From: Paralithodes platypus
Lineage: Eukaryota > Arthropoda > Malacostraca > Decapoda > Lithodidae
Length of the DNA stretch: 64,000 nt
Direction: 5' to 3'
Assembly: GCA_032716605.1 (NCBI GenBank)
Contig: CM064519.1
Location: 20,882,348 to 20,946,347 of the forward strand
The translations under genes were made by a program, and so were the position numbers. This document shows, piece by piece, positions 31,459 to 40,299 of the stretch (position 1 is the stretch's first letter; every line of letters starts with the position of its first letter). A model generated the notes under the pieces. The model was not told the origin of the DNA and made no database searches. It saw nothing but the letters and a program-made list of their open reading frames with translations.

Positions 31459-32337
31459 ATGGCTTGTGCTGATGAGATTGCTACCTCTTCCCATATTCTC
31501 CAGCTTTGTCTTGCTTTGCAAGAAAGGCTGGAGAATGTGGAGCTTGAGGTCCAATCTCTCAAGGACGCAAACTTAGCATTGAAGATGGCATTAGAGGAAA
31601 CTAAAAATGCCACTTGTGTAGGAAAACCGGACTTTTCCTGGAAAGTGGTAGCTTCAAGTGAAACAAAGTGTACCTTGAAGAAGCAGTGTGTAACTGTAAA
31701 CAACAAGTACAGCGTCCTGGAGGACGAGTGTGATGGAAATGAAGACGGAGTGGGGGAAGGAGATGACCCGTCTTACAGCGAGGCAGTGAGAGGGGAGGGG
31801 AGGAAGTCTGCTGCTGCTGCTACACGCCGACAAAAGAAAAAAGCTATGTCTGTTTTCATTGCCGGTGATTCAATGGTTAGATACCTTGGCAGGGCAACAA
31901 ACACTCAGGTTGGTAAAGTTGTCTGCCTACCTGGTGCCGGAGTCGGGAGGGTGGCAGAGAAGATAGATGCTATCCTGGAAGTGAGTGGGGAGGACCCCAT
32001 CATCTTCCTCAATGCAGGGAGCAACGATATATGGAGATGCAGAACTGAGGAGTTGCTCTCCAAGTATCAGGAAATGTTGGAGAGGATCAAGGAAAAGGGT
32101 GGAGTTCCTGTGGTACACAGTATCCTGCCAAGAAGGAAGGAATGGTCCTCCAGGGCTATTGGTGTAAATAGCCAGCTGGAGAAGTATTGCAAGGCAAATA
32201 CTATTCTATTCCTGGATAACTGGTCCCTCTTTTATGGTAAGGATGAACTGTATGCCCAGGATGGAGTACATCTCTCTCGACTAGGAGTTTCGACCTTGGC
32301 CAGCTCACTCGACAAGATTGTTGCGGGGTTTTGTTAA
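31459..32337 (+). CDS. CR1-like LINE ORF1 protein with SGNH esterase domain
   Basis: Intact 292-codon ORF starting at ATG 31459 (a GTG precedes it in frame). Residues ~15-60 are a Leu-rich heptad-like coiled coil; ~95-130 are acidic then basic. From ~130 an SGNH hydrolase fold is seen: block I GDSMV (Ser138), glycine block around LPGAGVGRV, block III NAGSNDIW, and block V DGVHLS with the Asp-His pair. Esterase-type ORF1 proteins are known in CR1/L2-group LINEs, where they are thought to aid membrane or RNP steps. All four catalytic blocks are present, so this ORF1 may still be functional. ORF2 starts about 130 bp downstream. Confidence 0.93.
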   Translation: MACADEIATSSHILQLCLALQERLENVELEVQSLKDANLALKMALEETKNATCVGKPDFSWKVVASSETKCTLKKQCVTVNNKYSVLEDECDGNEDGVGEGDDPSYSEAVRGEGRKSAAAATRRQKKKAMSVFIAGDSMVRYLGRATNTQVGKVVCLPGAGVGRVAEKIDAILEVSGEDPIIFLNAGSNDIWRCRTEELLSKYQEMLERIKEKGGVPVVHSILPRRKEWSSRAIGVNSQLEKYCKANTILFLDNWSLFYGKDELYAQDGVHLSRLGVSTLASSLDKIVAGFC

Positions 32338-32630
32338 TAAACCATAGGTGTGTAAGTAAAATAGAATCCCAGCCACATGTAATTGTTAGTAATGACGAGA
32401 ATTCTGATAGAGTAGATTTTCCGTCTAGGTCTAGTACTGTAGTTCAACAGGTAATAATAAACTAGTTAAAAACAATAGAAAATTAGTTGCAAATAAAAGT
32501 AATAGGTTGAGGGTTTATTATGCAAATTGTAGGAGTTTATGTAACAAAATGAATGAACTTAGAGCACTTGTGAGCAAAGAAAATATAGACATAATAGCAC
32601 TAACTGAAACATGGATTAATACAGAAACCA

Positions 32631-33038
32631 TGGTGATGGGCTGGTCTATCAGAGTGAGAACTGAGCGATCTCTGCCATACCCATAGCTTACTCTGACTGT
32701 TCCTTTTACTTATATATTTCCTAAATCTCAAGTGACGGCGTCTCTTCCGTGGATTGACCTCCCAATCTACCAAGATTGGAAACCAAAGCGTCACATTTTT
32801 CCTTTGCCCCTCAACTTTCTCTTCATAATTGCTGAGGGGCACAGGGCCCTGGGTGGGGCTTTGGTTTCCCGGGCATTTCCGCACCCTCCTCAGCTCCCCG
32901 CCATGGAGTGGCTTCGGTCACCCAGGCTATATTGTGGTAGGCGGGGAGGGTTTTGTGGGGGCGCTCGGTTATGGCCTTGGCCTTGCTTGGGGCCTTGGGG
33001 CTGTTCGGCCAGGCAGCTTGGGGAACAGCAACAACAAC
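32631..33038 (+). mobile_element. SINE-like retroposon, full-length reference copy
   Basis: 408 bp, flanked by the 12-bp TSD ATACAGAAACCA (32619-32630 and 33039-33050); excision restores the LINE frame (TE-TRHFLAEF). The head TGGTGATGGGCTGGTCTATC has no convincing tRNA A/B boxes, so the promoter origin is unknown. The 3' ~80 bp (GCGCTCGGTTATGG to GGCAGCTTGGGGAAC) plus (AAC)n match the 3' end of the LINE at 17470-21417. Four copies are in this window (1-238, 876-962, 4115-4488, this one). Confidence 0.93.
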
Positions 33039-33150
33039 ATACAGAAACCAGGCATTTTTTAGCAGAATTTGATATAACAGGTATAGTTTGTTTAAATATG
33101 ACCGAACAAGTAGGAGGGGAGGTGGTATAGCAGTATTTGTCAGGAGTACA

Positions 33151-33638
33151 TTAACCCTCTCACCACGGAAGGGCTCTTGAACGCCCATAAAAAAGCATAT
33201 AACAGGTACCCGGATGGTCTCTTGAACGCCCAGTGGTTGAAAGCCTGTGAGCTTCGTGTGCGAGGCGTCGGTCCGACGCATGGAAACAACAGCCGGCTGG
33301 ACCGTCGCCCCGCATCTCCGGCCACAAGAAGGAGAGCGTCGCTTGTTCGGGTGTGCCTGTATGTTGTTGTTAAGTATCGAAAAGTGGTGTAAAGTGGCTG
33401 TTTTGGCCATAAAGTTATCTCCAATGAAATCATCATCACAGCTCAACCAGTTGACTTAGAGAGCTCTACTTAATGCCATTCTACAGGTAAATAACACAGC
33501 TACGCTTGGGGATGCGCGGGAATGCGGGAAGCAGTCTGATTAACGAATATACGGTAGCCTAGCCTAGACGTTTTTCGGCCAAAACACCCGGGTTTCGAGG
33601 AATATATATATAATACATAGCCGGGGCTGGAGGGTTAA
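33151..33638. mobile_element. piggyBac-type MITE (TTAA duplication)
   Basis: TTAA at 33151-33154 and 33635-33638; ends TTAACCCTCTCACCACGG and inverse TTAACCCTCCAGCCCCGG. The second nearly equals the low-coordinate end of the piggyBac at 12372 (TTAACCCTCCAACCCCGGCTA), so the same transposase lineage may move it (inference). 488 bp; a CTCTTGAACGCCCA motif is doubled at 33172 and 33220. No transposase. Excision restores the LINE frame (RSTLKSGIKAG). Confidence 0.9.
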
Positions 33639-33764
33639 AAAGCGGTATTAAAGCAGGTATTAGACTAAATAATGATAATGAAAGTGTTTGGGTAGAGGTT
33701 AACGAAGGTAGTGAGAAGGCATTACTTCCCGAACAACATCTGATCTGATGATTGCCAGGCTGCC

Positions 33765-33822
33765 AGCGTGCGAGTAGTGTAAACAAGGCAGGCGGTACGC
33801 CCGAATACTACATCCTTACCGA
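33765..33822 (-). mobile_element. Palindromic MITE terminal fragment
   Basis: GTAGTGTAAACAAGGCAGGC followed by GGTACGCCCGAATACTACAT is one terminus of the family at 29558-29848. It truncates the CR1-like ORF2. Confidence 0.75.
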
Positions 33823-33849
33823 CTAACCTTTACCTAATATGTGTTTATA

Positions 33850-34066
33850 CATAGACTACAGTAGATCTGGACTGGACACGAAAATGGAACTTTGCAGTAA
33901 GGGACCCAAAATCGGAGAACGAAACCCCAAATTTGAACCTCGAAACCGCGAAAATATCACATTTTCACGGTTTCGAGGTTTGAACTTGGGGGTTCGTTTT
34001 CCGATTTTGGGTCCCCTAATGTAAAGTTTCATTTTCGTGTCCAGTCCAGATCTACTGTAGTCTATG
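33850..34066. repeat. 217-bp near-perfect palindrome
   Basis: CATAGACTACAGTAGATCTG at 33850 is inverted at the right end; arms of about 105 bp match with few differences and meet at AATATCACATTTT near 33957 with almost no spacer. Transcribed RNA would form a long hairpin. No TSD seen; a palindromic MITE is the simplest reading. Confidence 0.9.
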
Positions 34067-34395
34067 GTTCATAGCATAGTACAGTACCCAATACGTGGGA
34101 TACTATACCAAGTTCTAACCCTTACCTACCAGGTGCTAAGTGTTCCCTCCTAGTAGGCTACCTAGTTTATTCGAAAGAAAACGGCGAGCATACAAATCGG
34201 TGCTGTCTATAGGAGATTACTGGCGTCTGGCAACCTTGTTCTCAAAAACACATTGCAGTAGGCTACCATATTTTTTTTATTAGGTTTTGGCGAGGGTTGA
34301 AACACATTTTGGTAAAAATTGAAGAGACCCCGGACAGCCTTTTTACTACACTTACACTTTGTTACACTTTGTTACACTTTGTAGTATTCCGTCCG
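34067..34395. other. No gene; dispersed repeat sequence
   Basis: CAAATCGGTGCTGTCTATAG at about 34194 and TTATTAGGTTTTGGCGAGG at 34278 recur in order at about 42847 and 42917, so this is a dispersed repeat. TTACACTTTG is repeated at 34351-34381. Confidence 0.5.
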
Positions 34396-34908
34396 TTAGC
34401 GACACAGTTGAGCTGGGGCTCCACTGCGACCAGGCAGCTCCCTATCTTCCACTCTCCATTCCAGAAGTCGGTTGGAGTTGGCGCTGGGGTATCCTGGTGT
34501 TGGTGGCCGGTCCGGTATTTTGGCCAGCCACATGTCCAAGTGTTTCTTGAAGGTGTCTGGAGACACCCCGGTCATGTTCCTGAGAGGGGCTGGTATACAG
34601 TTGAACAGTCTGGTTCCATTGTATGCAAAGTGTGATGGATCAGGGATTTGATTTTTTGCGTTGATCCCGGCGTAGTCCTCACATAGCACAGCCTCCCTCG
34701 CCTTTGGTGTTGAGTCTCTTGGATGTTTGGATTTGGTACTTTTTTTCCAAAATCTTCCAGACGTAGATGATGATGTATCTCTCCCTACGTCTTTGAAGTG
34801 AGTACAGCTGCAGCTCCTTGAGTCTCTCCCAGTAGTTAAAGTGTTGAAACCCATGGATTTTACTGGTGAATGTCCTCTGCGTGGCTTCAATACCGAGGAC
34901 CGTCGCAT
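34396..34908 (-). pseudogene. LINE ORF2 C-terminal fragment
   Basis: The minus strand encodes a LINE tail: FNTLTTGRDSRSC aligned in style with YWDRLKKLGLYS of the relative at 50399, then HFAYNGTRLFNCIPAPLRN, DTFKKHLDMWLAKIPDRP and a stop. The (R)LFN.IP..LR(N).......FK..LD..L..IPD pattern marks the CR1/Jockey-like C-terminal region. Frame changes occur near 34740-34800. No catalytic motif remains. Confidence 0.8.
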
Positions 34909-35361
34909 TTTAGTATTTTCAACATTAGCCTAACCTAAACCCCGCTAAATCCATTAAATCTGAGCCAAGAACCTAACCTAACCTATCACAACGACTGTTA
35001 TAACGTGTGAACAGTAGGATAAAACTAACCTGTCTCGCTGCCGGTCTAAACCCAGCTCACGTTCCCTGTTTATGGGTGCGAGACGGTCTAAACCCAGCTC
35101 ACGTTCGCTGTTTATGGGTGAACAATCCAAATGTTTCTCGTATTTCACTTATAGTGAATTTGCGACGGTAATTACATGTACACCAACAAAGTATCGTCCA
35201 TGAAACTTCTAGAACACTGATAATTATCAATGGGGCTCGTATCCGGGTTGTCTTCAATTTTATCCCAGAGTTTCATATGATACAGTACCATATTTGTCTT
35301 CAAATAAATGAAAAACATCTGTGGTAGGCTAGGCCTATAAAAATAAACTTAAATTACAAAA
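34909..35361. repeat. CCTAA-type tract and doubled 54-bp unit, no gene
   Basis: AGCCTAACCTAAACC near 34927 and CCTAACCTAACC at 34971; the unit GGTCTAAACCCAGCTCACGT TC(C/G)CTGTTTATGGGTG is doubled at 35042 and 35088. Nothing coding. Confidence 0.6.
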
Positions 35362-35750
35362 AACTGGGTCAATATTTACGAGTCACACCACAGCTGGGAT
35401 CTCATTTCTAATGGTAGTTTGGGTTCCTATCATTCTATGCTTCATTGCTATATAGGCTAGGCCTACTTTTTATCCACCGGAATTTTTGTTTTCTTCTTAG
35501 CATTAACCTAACCAAAAAACCTAACCTAACCTAACCTAAATGTATTTGGGGGGGCTATTAGGTTAGGTTAGGTTAGGTTTTTTGGGTTAGGTTATCCTAA
35601 TGCTAAAAAAAAAAAAAAAGCCAAGAAAAAAATATAATTTCCAGTGGATAAAAAGTATATAGCAATGAAGCATAGAATGATAGGAACCCAAAACTACCAT
35701 TAGAAATTAGATCCCAGCTGTGATGTGACTCGTAAATATTGACCAAAAAC
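35362..35750. repeat. Inverted repeat with telomere-like sequence at its apex
   Basis: Arms (about 35362-35546 and 35561-35750) match in inverse over roughly 185 bp, e.g. CATTCTATGCTTCATTGCTA and its complement. The innermost part is (CCTAA)n on the left and (TTAGG)n on the right, separated by about 14 bp (ATGTATTTGGGGGG). The arthropod telomere repeat is TTAGG, so the apex is two head-to-head telomere-like tracts. Confidence 0.85.
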
Positions 35751-36404
35751 GGTGGTGCAACTTGTAGGCCTATAGGCTATTGACCATCAGATTTTTAGTC
35801 TATTTTTAGTCATTTAGCATACCCGATGAAAATTTGGGAAAAACTAAATATCCTAAGATGGTCACCAATTTTCCCATGGATTTTTGTATTTTTCCCTGTT
35901 AGTTTTCATCAATATAGCCTATAGTGTTTGGAAATAATTACAACCCTCGGCGAAATCCGTGTCTCCATTATACAACGATCTAAGACACGCCGCCCGATAG
36001 TTGGGAGGGCTATGAAGTACAGGGAAAATGAGGGGTTAAATGCGTAAAACGGCGATTAAAACGTATTTTAGCAAAACTTGGCTCGGGTTTTAAGGTATTT
36101 CTAAAGCCTAAAACCCAATATTTCGAAAATCCGAGCCAAGTTTTGGCCAAAGCTGGCTCGGATTTTGAGTTTGTAGACAACAAAATGACAGTTCAGTCAG
36201 TTGGAATTCGGGAAGTTTAGTCTTAACGTCGGCACTTCCCTAAGAGGTTTTGTTATTTTTCTTTTTGTGACTTTTTGTGACGTGCTCATTTGTCTAAAAA
36301 TAAATATATCTCATTTTTCAGTAACCTCATTTAGAAATTTGGCTCAGGTTTCCCGAAATTGCAAAGCCATAAAACCCGAATTTTGGAAAACCCGAGCCAA
36401 GTTT
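35751..36404. repeat. Dispersed repeat with CCGAGCCAAGTTTTGG palindromes (LINE target)
   Basis: AAAACTTGGCTCGG / CCGAGCCAAGTTTT inverted motifs recur at about 36070, 36131, 36155, 36391, 42034 and 42057. The stretch 36270-36404 resembles 42078-42180, so the I-group LINE is inserted in a pre-existing repeat. No gene. 36391-36404 is the LINE TSD. Confidence 0.7.
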
Positions 36405-36499
36405 CTTGTTTCTTGTTTCTTGTTTCTGGTAAAGGGCGAAACTCGGACGTGTAGACACGCCCGCAACAGCCCTGCCTTCGCAACTGCAGTAGAGGATCC

Positions 36500-37602
36500 T
36501 GGGGGTCTCAGTGGTGGACCAATCAGCCCGTCGTCCTCAAGAAGTTGCAGAGGAGGCGAACCACACGGGCCCGTCGAACGTCGTCTAAGCCTGCACCACC
36601 AAGGAGGACTCGCAAGTCGAAATCAGTGACACCCAGGCACCGCAGACGGCCGCGCAGAGTAGTTCTGTGAGAGTGGAACCTAGGACACTCCAAAATGTAG
36701 TGGGCTATCGTCTCAGGGCGGGAGCACCAACGACACGCTGGGCGATCGGTAAGCCCCAGCCGGTGGAGGTGAGCGGAAAGCGTAGTGTGTCCAATCCTGA
36801 TCCTCGTCAGTGCCACATCCAGGTCGCGGTGAGGGTGCCTGGCCCAGGGTTGGGGTTCCGCGTCTGTCCTGTAGGAGCCGATGGTAGTAGCTGCCAATGC
36901 GGGACGCAGGTCTTCATTCCAGCGGGCAAGGCAGACTGTCCTAACCCGGGCAACGTGGGTCCGTAAGTCCTCTTCCAGATGTTCGACCAGTGCCAGAGTG
37001 TGAGCCATGTCGTCAGCCACGACATTCCCCCTGATGTCAGAGTGGGACGGGATCCATTGGATAAAAATCCTCCAACCATTGTCAGTGAGCCGCAGGAGAG
37101 AGGACTGGATCCTGTAGGCAAGGGCTGTTGCAGAAAGCGGGCGAACTGACAGGAGGAGATGCACAGCAGACCGTGAATCCGTGTAGATGACCACGTTCTG
37201 AGGCGGGAGGCTCAATTCGATAAAGAGGAGGTCCCGGTTGATGGCGTACAACTCTGCTGCTAGGATAGGGTGATAGCCCAGCAACCTCCACGTCTGACAC
37301 AAGGACAAATCTTCGTAGAAGGCCGCTGCAGTGGAAGAGGCCGGCGGCTTGAACGACCCATCAGTGAAGATGCGGAAGAAACCCAGGTAGTTCGTCGCGT
37401 CCAGTTCCTGAAAGTACAACTTGGCCACTACCACATCCCTCGACTTTTTTAAACCCCGACTGAACGATGCGTTGAGATGAGATGAGAGCGAAGTCCACGG
37501 TGGCACCGGGGAGACCGGCGGGACTGGAGCACGCTGAGGGGGGGGCCATGTTGAGACGTTGGTAATGCTGTAGGCCGCGGACCAGGAACGGGTGTCGGCG
37601 CT
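36500..37602 (-). pseudogene. I-group LINE ORF2: RNase H and C-terminal domain, out of frame
   Basis: Continues ORF2 after two frame changes, one near 37603 and one at a run of eight G at 37537-37544. RNase H residues: FTDGSF (Asp), AAELYAINRDL (Glu), YTDSRSA (Asp), and VADDMAH near the end. Then a Cys/His motif (CRWCSRPETIAHYILEC) typical of I-group ORF2 ends. Stop at about 36523. The RNase H is used to remove genomic RNA during insertion. A homopolymer indel is a simple explanation and could be a sequencing error. Confidence 0.88.
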
Positions 37603-40299
37603 TCACAGGCCACCGAGGATCATTGATGGGCACTCCCGCCGTGGAATGGAGGCGGCACAAGGGGGGTGTTGTACCGGGAGCCGAGCAACCCTGGACATCC
37701 ATCTGCAATCGGCCATCACACGGTCCCAATGCAAGGGCAGGACTCCAGACTCCGCTTCCAGAGACACTATTGGGGAGGAGCAGAGAGCCCCCAGCGCTAT
37801 GCGAATGGCCGCATTGTGGATAGTGTCAAGGCGGCGCAGTACCGACTTTGAAGCAGACCCATATACCGTACAACCATACCTCAGCTTGCTGCGTATGAAG
37901 ACTTCATAGAATCGCAGGAGGACATCGCGAGAAGCACCCCATTTAGATCCAGCGATGCACTTCATAAGATTAAGTCTCTTCATACAGGAAGTCCGTAAGT
38001 AATCGATATGGTCCTTCCATGTGAGGATGGGGCCATCAAAGTGCATCCCCAAAAAGACATGTCTGGTGCGGAAGGGCAGGGGCTCACCATGCATCAACAC
38101 CGTCAGCACACCCGGTAGACCTGTCTTCTGCGTAAAGCACATCAAAGCGCTCTTCCTGGAGTTCAATGCCATCCCCCAGTCATATGCCCAAGATAGGAAA
38201 CCATCCACTGCAGCCTGAAGACGTGACTGAGCTAGGGGGAGGGAGTCCGCAGCACATGCGATGGTGATATCGTCTGTGTAGACCATGACTGTCACGTCAG
38301 CCAACTGGGGGAAGTCGGACAGCAGTGCATTGTATAACGGAGGGCTTAGACCAGAACCTTGCGGCACGCCACATTGAGTGGGGACCGGCCTGGACTGCGC
38401 ACCCCCCACAGACACCGAGAATACCCTCCCCATCAGGAAGCTGCATAGCCAAGCAAGCACATTACCCGTGATCCCCATGCCACACAGCTTGTAGAGGATG
38501 CCTGTATGGGACGCAGAATCAAAGGCACTCTCTATGTCTATAAATGCCACCAGCAGGACTTGCTTCCGACGGTATGTGTCGTGGATGAGGAATTCCAGCT
38601 GGAGGAGGACATCGTTCGTACCCCTACCAGGGCGAAATCCACAAAGAGCATTATTCAGTAGGCTGTGGGTCTCGAGCCACCAGATGAGGCGTGTGCAGAC
38701 CAACCTCTCCATGAGTTTCCCAACACAAGATAGTAGACTGATGCCCCTCCGAGACGACGGTAGCGATGGGTCCCTGCCTGGCTTCGGAAACGGGAGGAGC
38801 ATCGCATGTTTCCAGGGGTGAGGGAAAACGCCCATTTGCCAGCTGTCGTTGTAAAGCTGGAGAAGAAACTGTTGGGCCCCCAGCGGGAGGTGGCGGAGCA
38901 TTTCATAAGCCACGTTGTCCAGTCCGACAGCCTTGCCCATGGGGAGGGATGATACCGCACGGGAGAACTCCTGGGTAGTGAAGGGGGCCGCCAACCCACC
39001 AGGCACTGGGGTGTCCGTATGGTGGGCAATAACAGACTCCAAAAGCTCCGAAGAGGGCAAGGGCGCCGGCACGCCAAACTTACTCGTGAAGTAGGCAGCC
39101 AGACAGTCGGCTTGTTTTGGGCAGTCACTGATAAATACCCCATCAACCGTCAGGGGGTGAGATAAGTTGACATGGCCCCTGTTCATCGTCCTCACAAAGT
39201 TCCACGCTTTGGTACAGGAGCCCACAAAGGACAAGGACGAGCAAAAGGCGGACCAGGCGAGTCTCTTTGCCGCCAACAAAACCTTAGTACAGCAGGCATC
39301 CGCCTTCCTGTAGGCCAATTTCTTTACTGTGCAGGGGCGGTGCCTCCATGCTCTCCAAGCACGGCGGCGATCCAGGACAGCCTCCCTACAGCTCTGTGAC
39401 CACCAAGGTACTACAGGCCTCTTATACCCCCCTGGTCGTGACATCCGGAATGCCTTCTGACCCGCAGTCACCAACGCCTCAGAGACAGTTGTTGCAGTAA
39501 ACCCAATACCAGTAGCAGATGACGAGGAATCCCCAGAGAAGACAGGATCGAACTTTGACCAGCGCTCCTCCTCAAACTTCCAACGTGGGCGTGCCGGCTG
39601 AGAGTTACGGACCTGTACACCATGAAGCGAGACCTGCACCGGAAGATGGTCGCTGCCCATGTAAGGTCCGGTAGACACAGACGCACCAGAGAAGGACCCG
39701 GTCCCAAAGCAGAGGTCCAATGTAAAGTGGGCGGCTGTGTGCGGATCAATCCGGGTGGGGAGGCCCGGCGGCGTCAGGAGGGTGAGAGCAGGGCTTTCCA
39801 GGAGGACGTCAAACAGGGAATTACCTGTAGAGTTGTGTGAAGTACGAGGGAGGCCTGGTTCCCAGTAATGATGGTGTGCGTTGAAGTCTCCGAGGATGAC
39901 ATATGGCGGAGGGAGTTGGCTGATGTAGTGCCGAAATTCTTCCTTCGTGACACTCTTGCAGGGGTTATAGCACAAAAGGAAGGTGACCCACCCGTTATCA
40001 ACCGCCACCTTCATCGCCAAGACCTCCAAAAACCCATTATCATAATTCTGGAGACGAAGAGGCGTAGAGGGGATCGCAGCCTTAATAAACAACACCAGTC
40101 CACCCCCTCGCCCATTTCTGTCTGCACGCGTAGAATTGTAGCCAGGGAGACGAACCGACAAGGAAGGAGTAAGCCAAGTCTCACAGACCCCAACAACAGC
40201 CGGCGATACTCGAGAGATCGTCATACGGAAATCCTGCGTCTTGCGTAACAAAGAACGGGCATTCCAAAAGAAGAGCTGGGTCAGGGAGGAAGGCGCCAT
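37603..40299 (-). CDS. I-group LINE ORF2: APE endonuclease and reverse transcriptase
   Basis: 898 codons from ATG at 40299-40297. Endonuclease: VGVCETWL, GRGGGLVLF, VILGDFNAHHHYW, GSDHLPVQ. RT: MGKAVGLDNVAYEML, CGFRPGRGT, motif A (AFIDIESAFDSASH), motif B (GVPQGSGLSPPLYN), motif C YTDD at 38280-38269, then the thumb (RHVFLGMHFDG). YTDD in place of the usual YADD keeps both aspartates. The pre-motif-1 block reads SRRGISLLSCVGK instead of the usual YRPI pattern. The frame ends at 37603 before the RNase H, apparently by indel. The start overlaps the ORF1 stop as TGATG. Confidence 0.94.
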   Translation of the reverse strand: MAPSSLTQLFFWNARSLLRKTQDFRMTISRVSPAVVGVCETWLTPSLSVRLPGYNSTRADRNGRGGGLVLFIKAAIPSTPLRLQNYDNGFLEVLAMKVAVDNGWVTFLLCYNPCKSVTKEEFRHYISQLPPPYVILGDFNAHHHYWEPGLPRTSHNSTGNSLFDVLLESPALTLLTPPGLPTRIDPHTAAHFTLDLCFGTGSFSGASVSTGPYMGSDHLPVQVSLHGVQVRNSQPARPRWKFEEERWSKFDPVFSGDSSSSATGIGFTATTVSEALVTAGQKAFRMSRPGGYKRPVVPWWSQSCREAVLDRRRAWRAWRHRPCTVKKLAYRKADACCTKVLLAAKRLAWSAFCSSLSFVGSCTKAWNFVRTMNRGHVNLSHPLTVDGVFISDCPKQADCLAAYFTSKFGVPAPLPSSELLESVIAHHTDTPVPGGLAAPFTTQEFSRAVSSLPMGKAVGLDNVAYEMLRHLPLGAQQFLLQLYNDSWQMGVFPHPWKHAMLLPFPKPGRDPSLPSSRRGISLLSCVGKLMERLVCTRLIWWLETHSLLNNALCGFRPGRGTNDVLLQLEFLIHDTYRRKQVLLVAFIDIESAFDSASHTGILYKLCGMGITGNVLAWLCSFLMGRVFSVSVGGAQSRPVPTQCGVPQGSGLSPPLYNALLSDFPQLADVTVMVYTDDITIACAADSLPLAQSRLQAAVDGFLSWAYDWGMALNSRKSALMCFTQKTGLPGVLTVLMHGEPLPFRTRHVFLGMHFDGPILTWKDHIDYLRTSCMKRLNLMKCIAGSKWGASRDVLLRFYEVFIRSKLRYGCTVYGSASKSVLRRLDTIHNAAIRIALGALCSSPIVSLEAESGVLPLHWDRVMADCRWMSRVARLPVQHPPCAASIPRRECPSMILGGL

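Larger units (their letters stand above)
32460..33740 (+). pseudogene. CR1-like LINE ORF2, endonuclease start, broken by two insertions
   Basis: Reads LRVYYANCRSLCNKMNELRA and IIALTETWINTE, is interrupted by the SINE-like copy (32631-33038), resumes TRHFLAEFDITGI, continues RGGGVAVFVRSTL, is interrupted again by a TTAA-flanked MITE (33151-33638), resumes KSGIKAGIRLNNDNESVWVE and is lost at about 33740 at a MITE fragment. Removing both insertions gives one continuous frame except near 33095-33110. The RT is absent. It belongs with the SGNH ORF1 just upstream. Confidence 0.88.
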
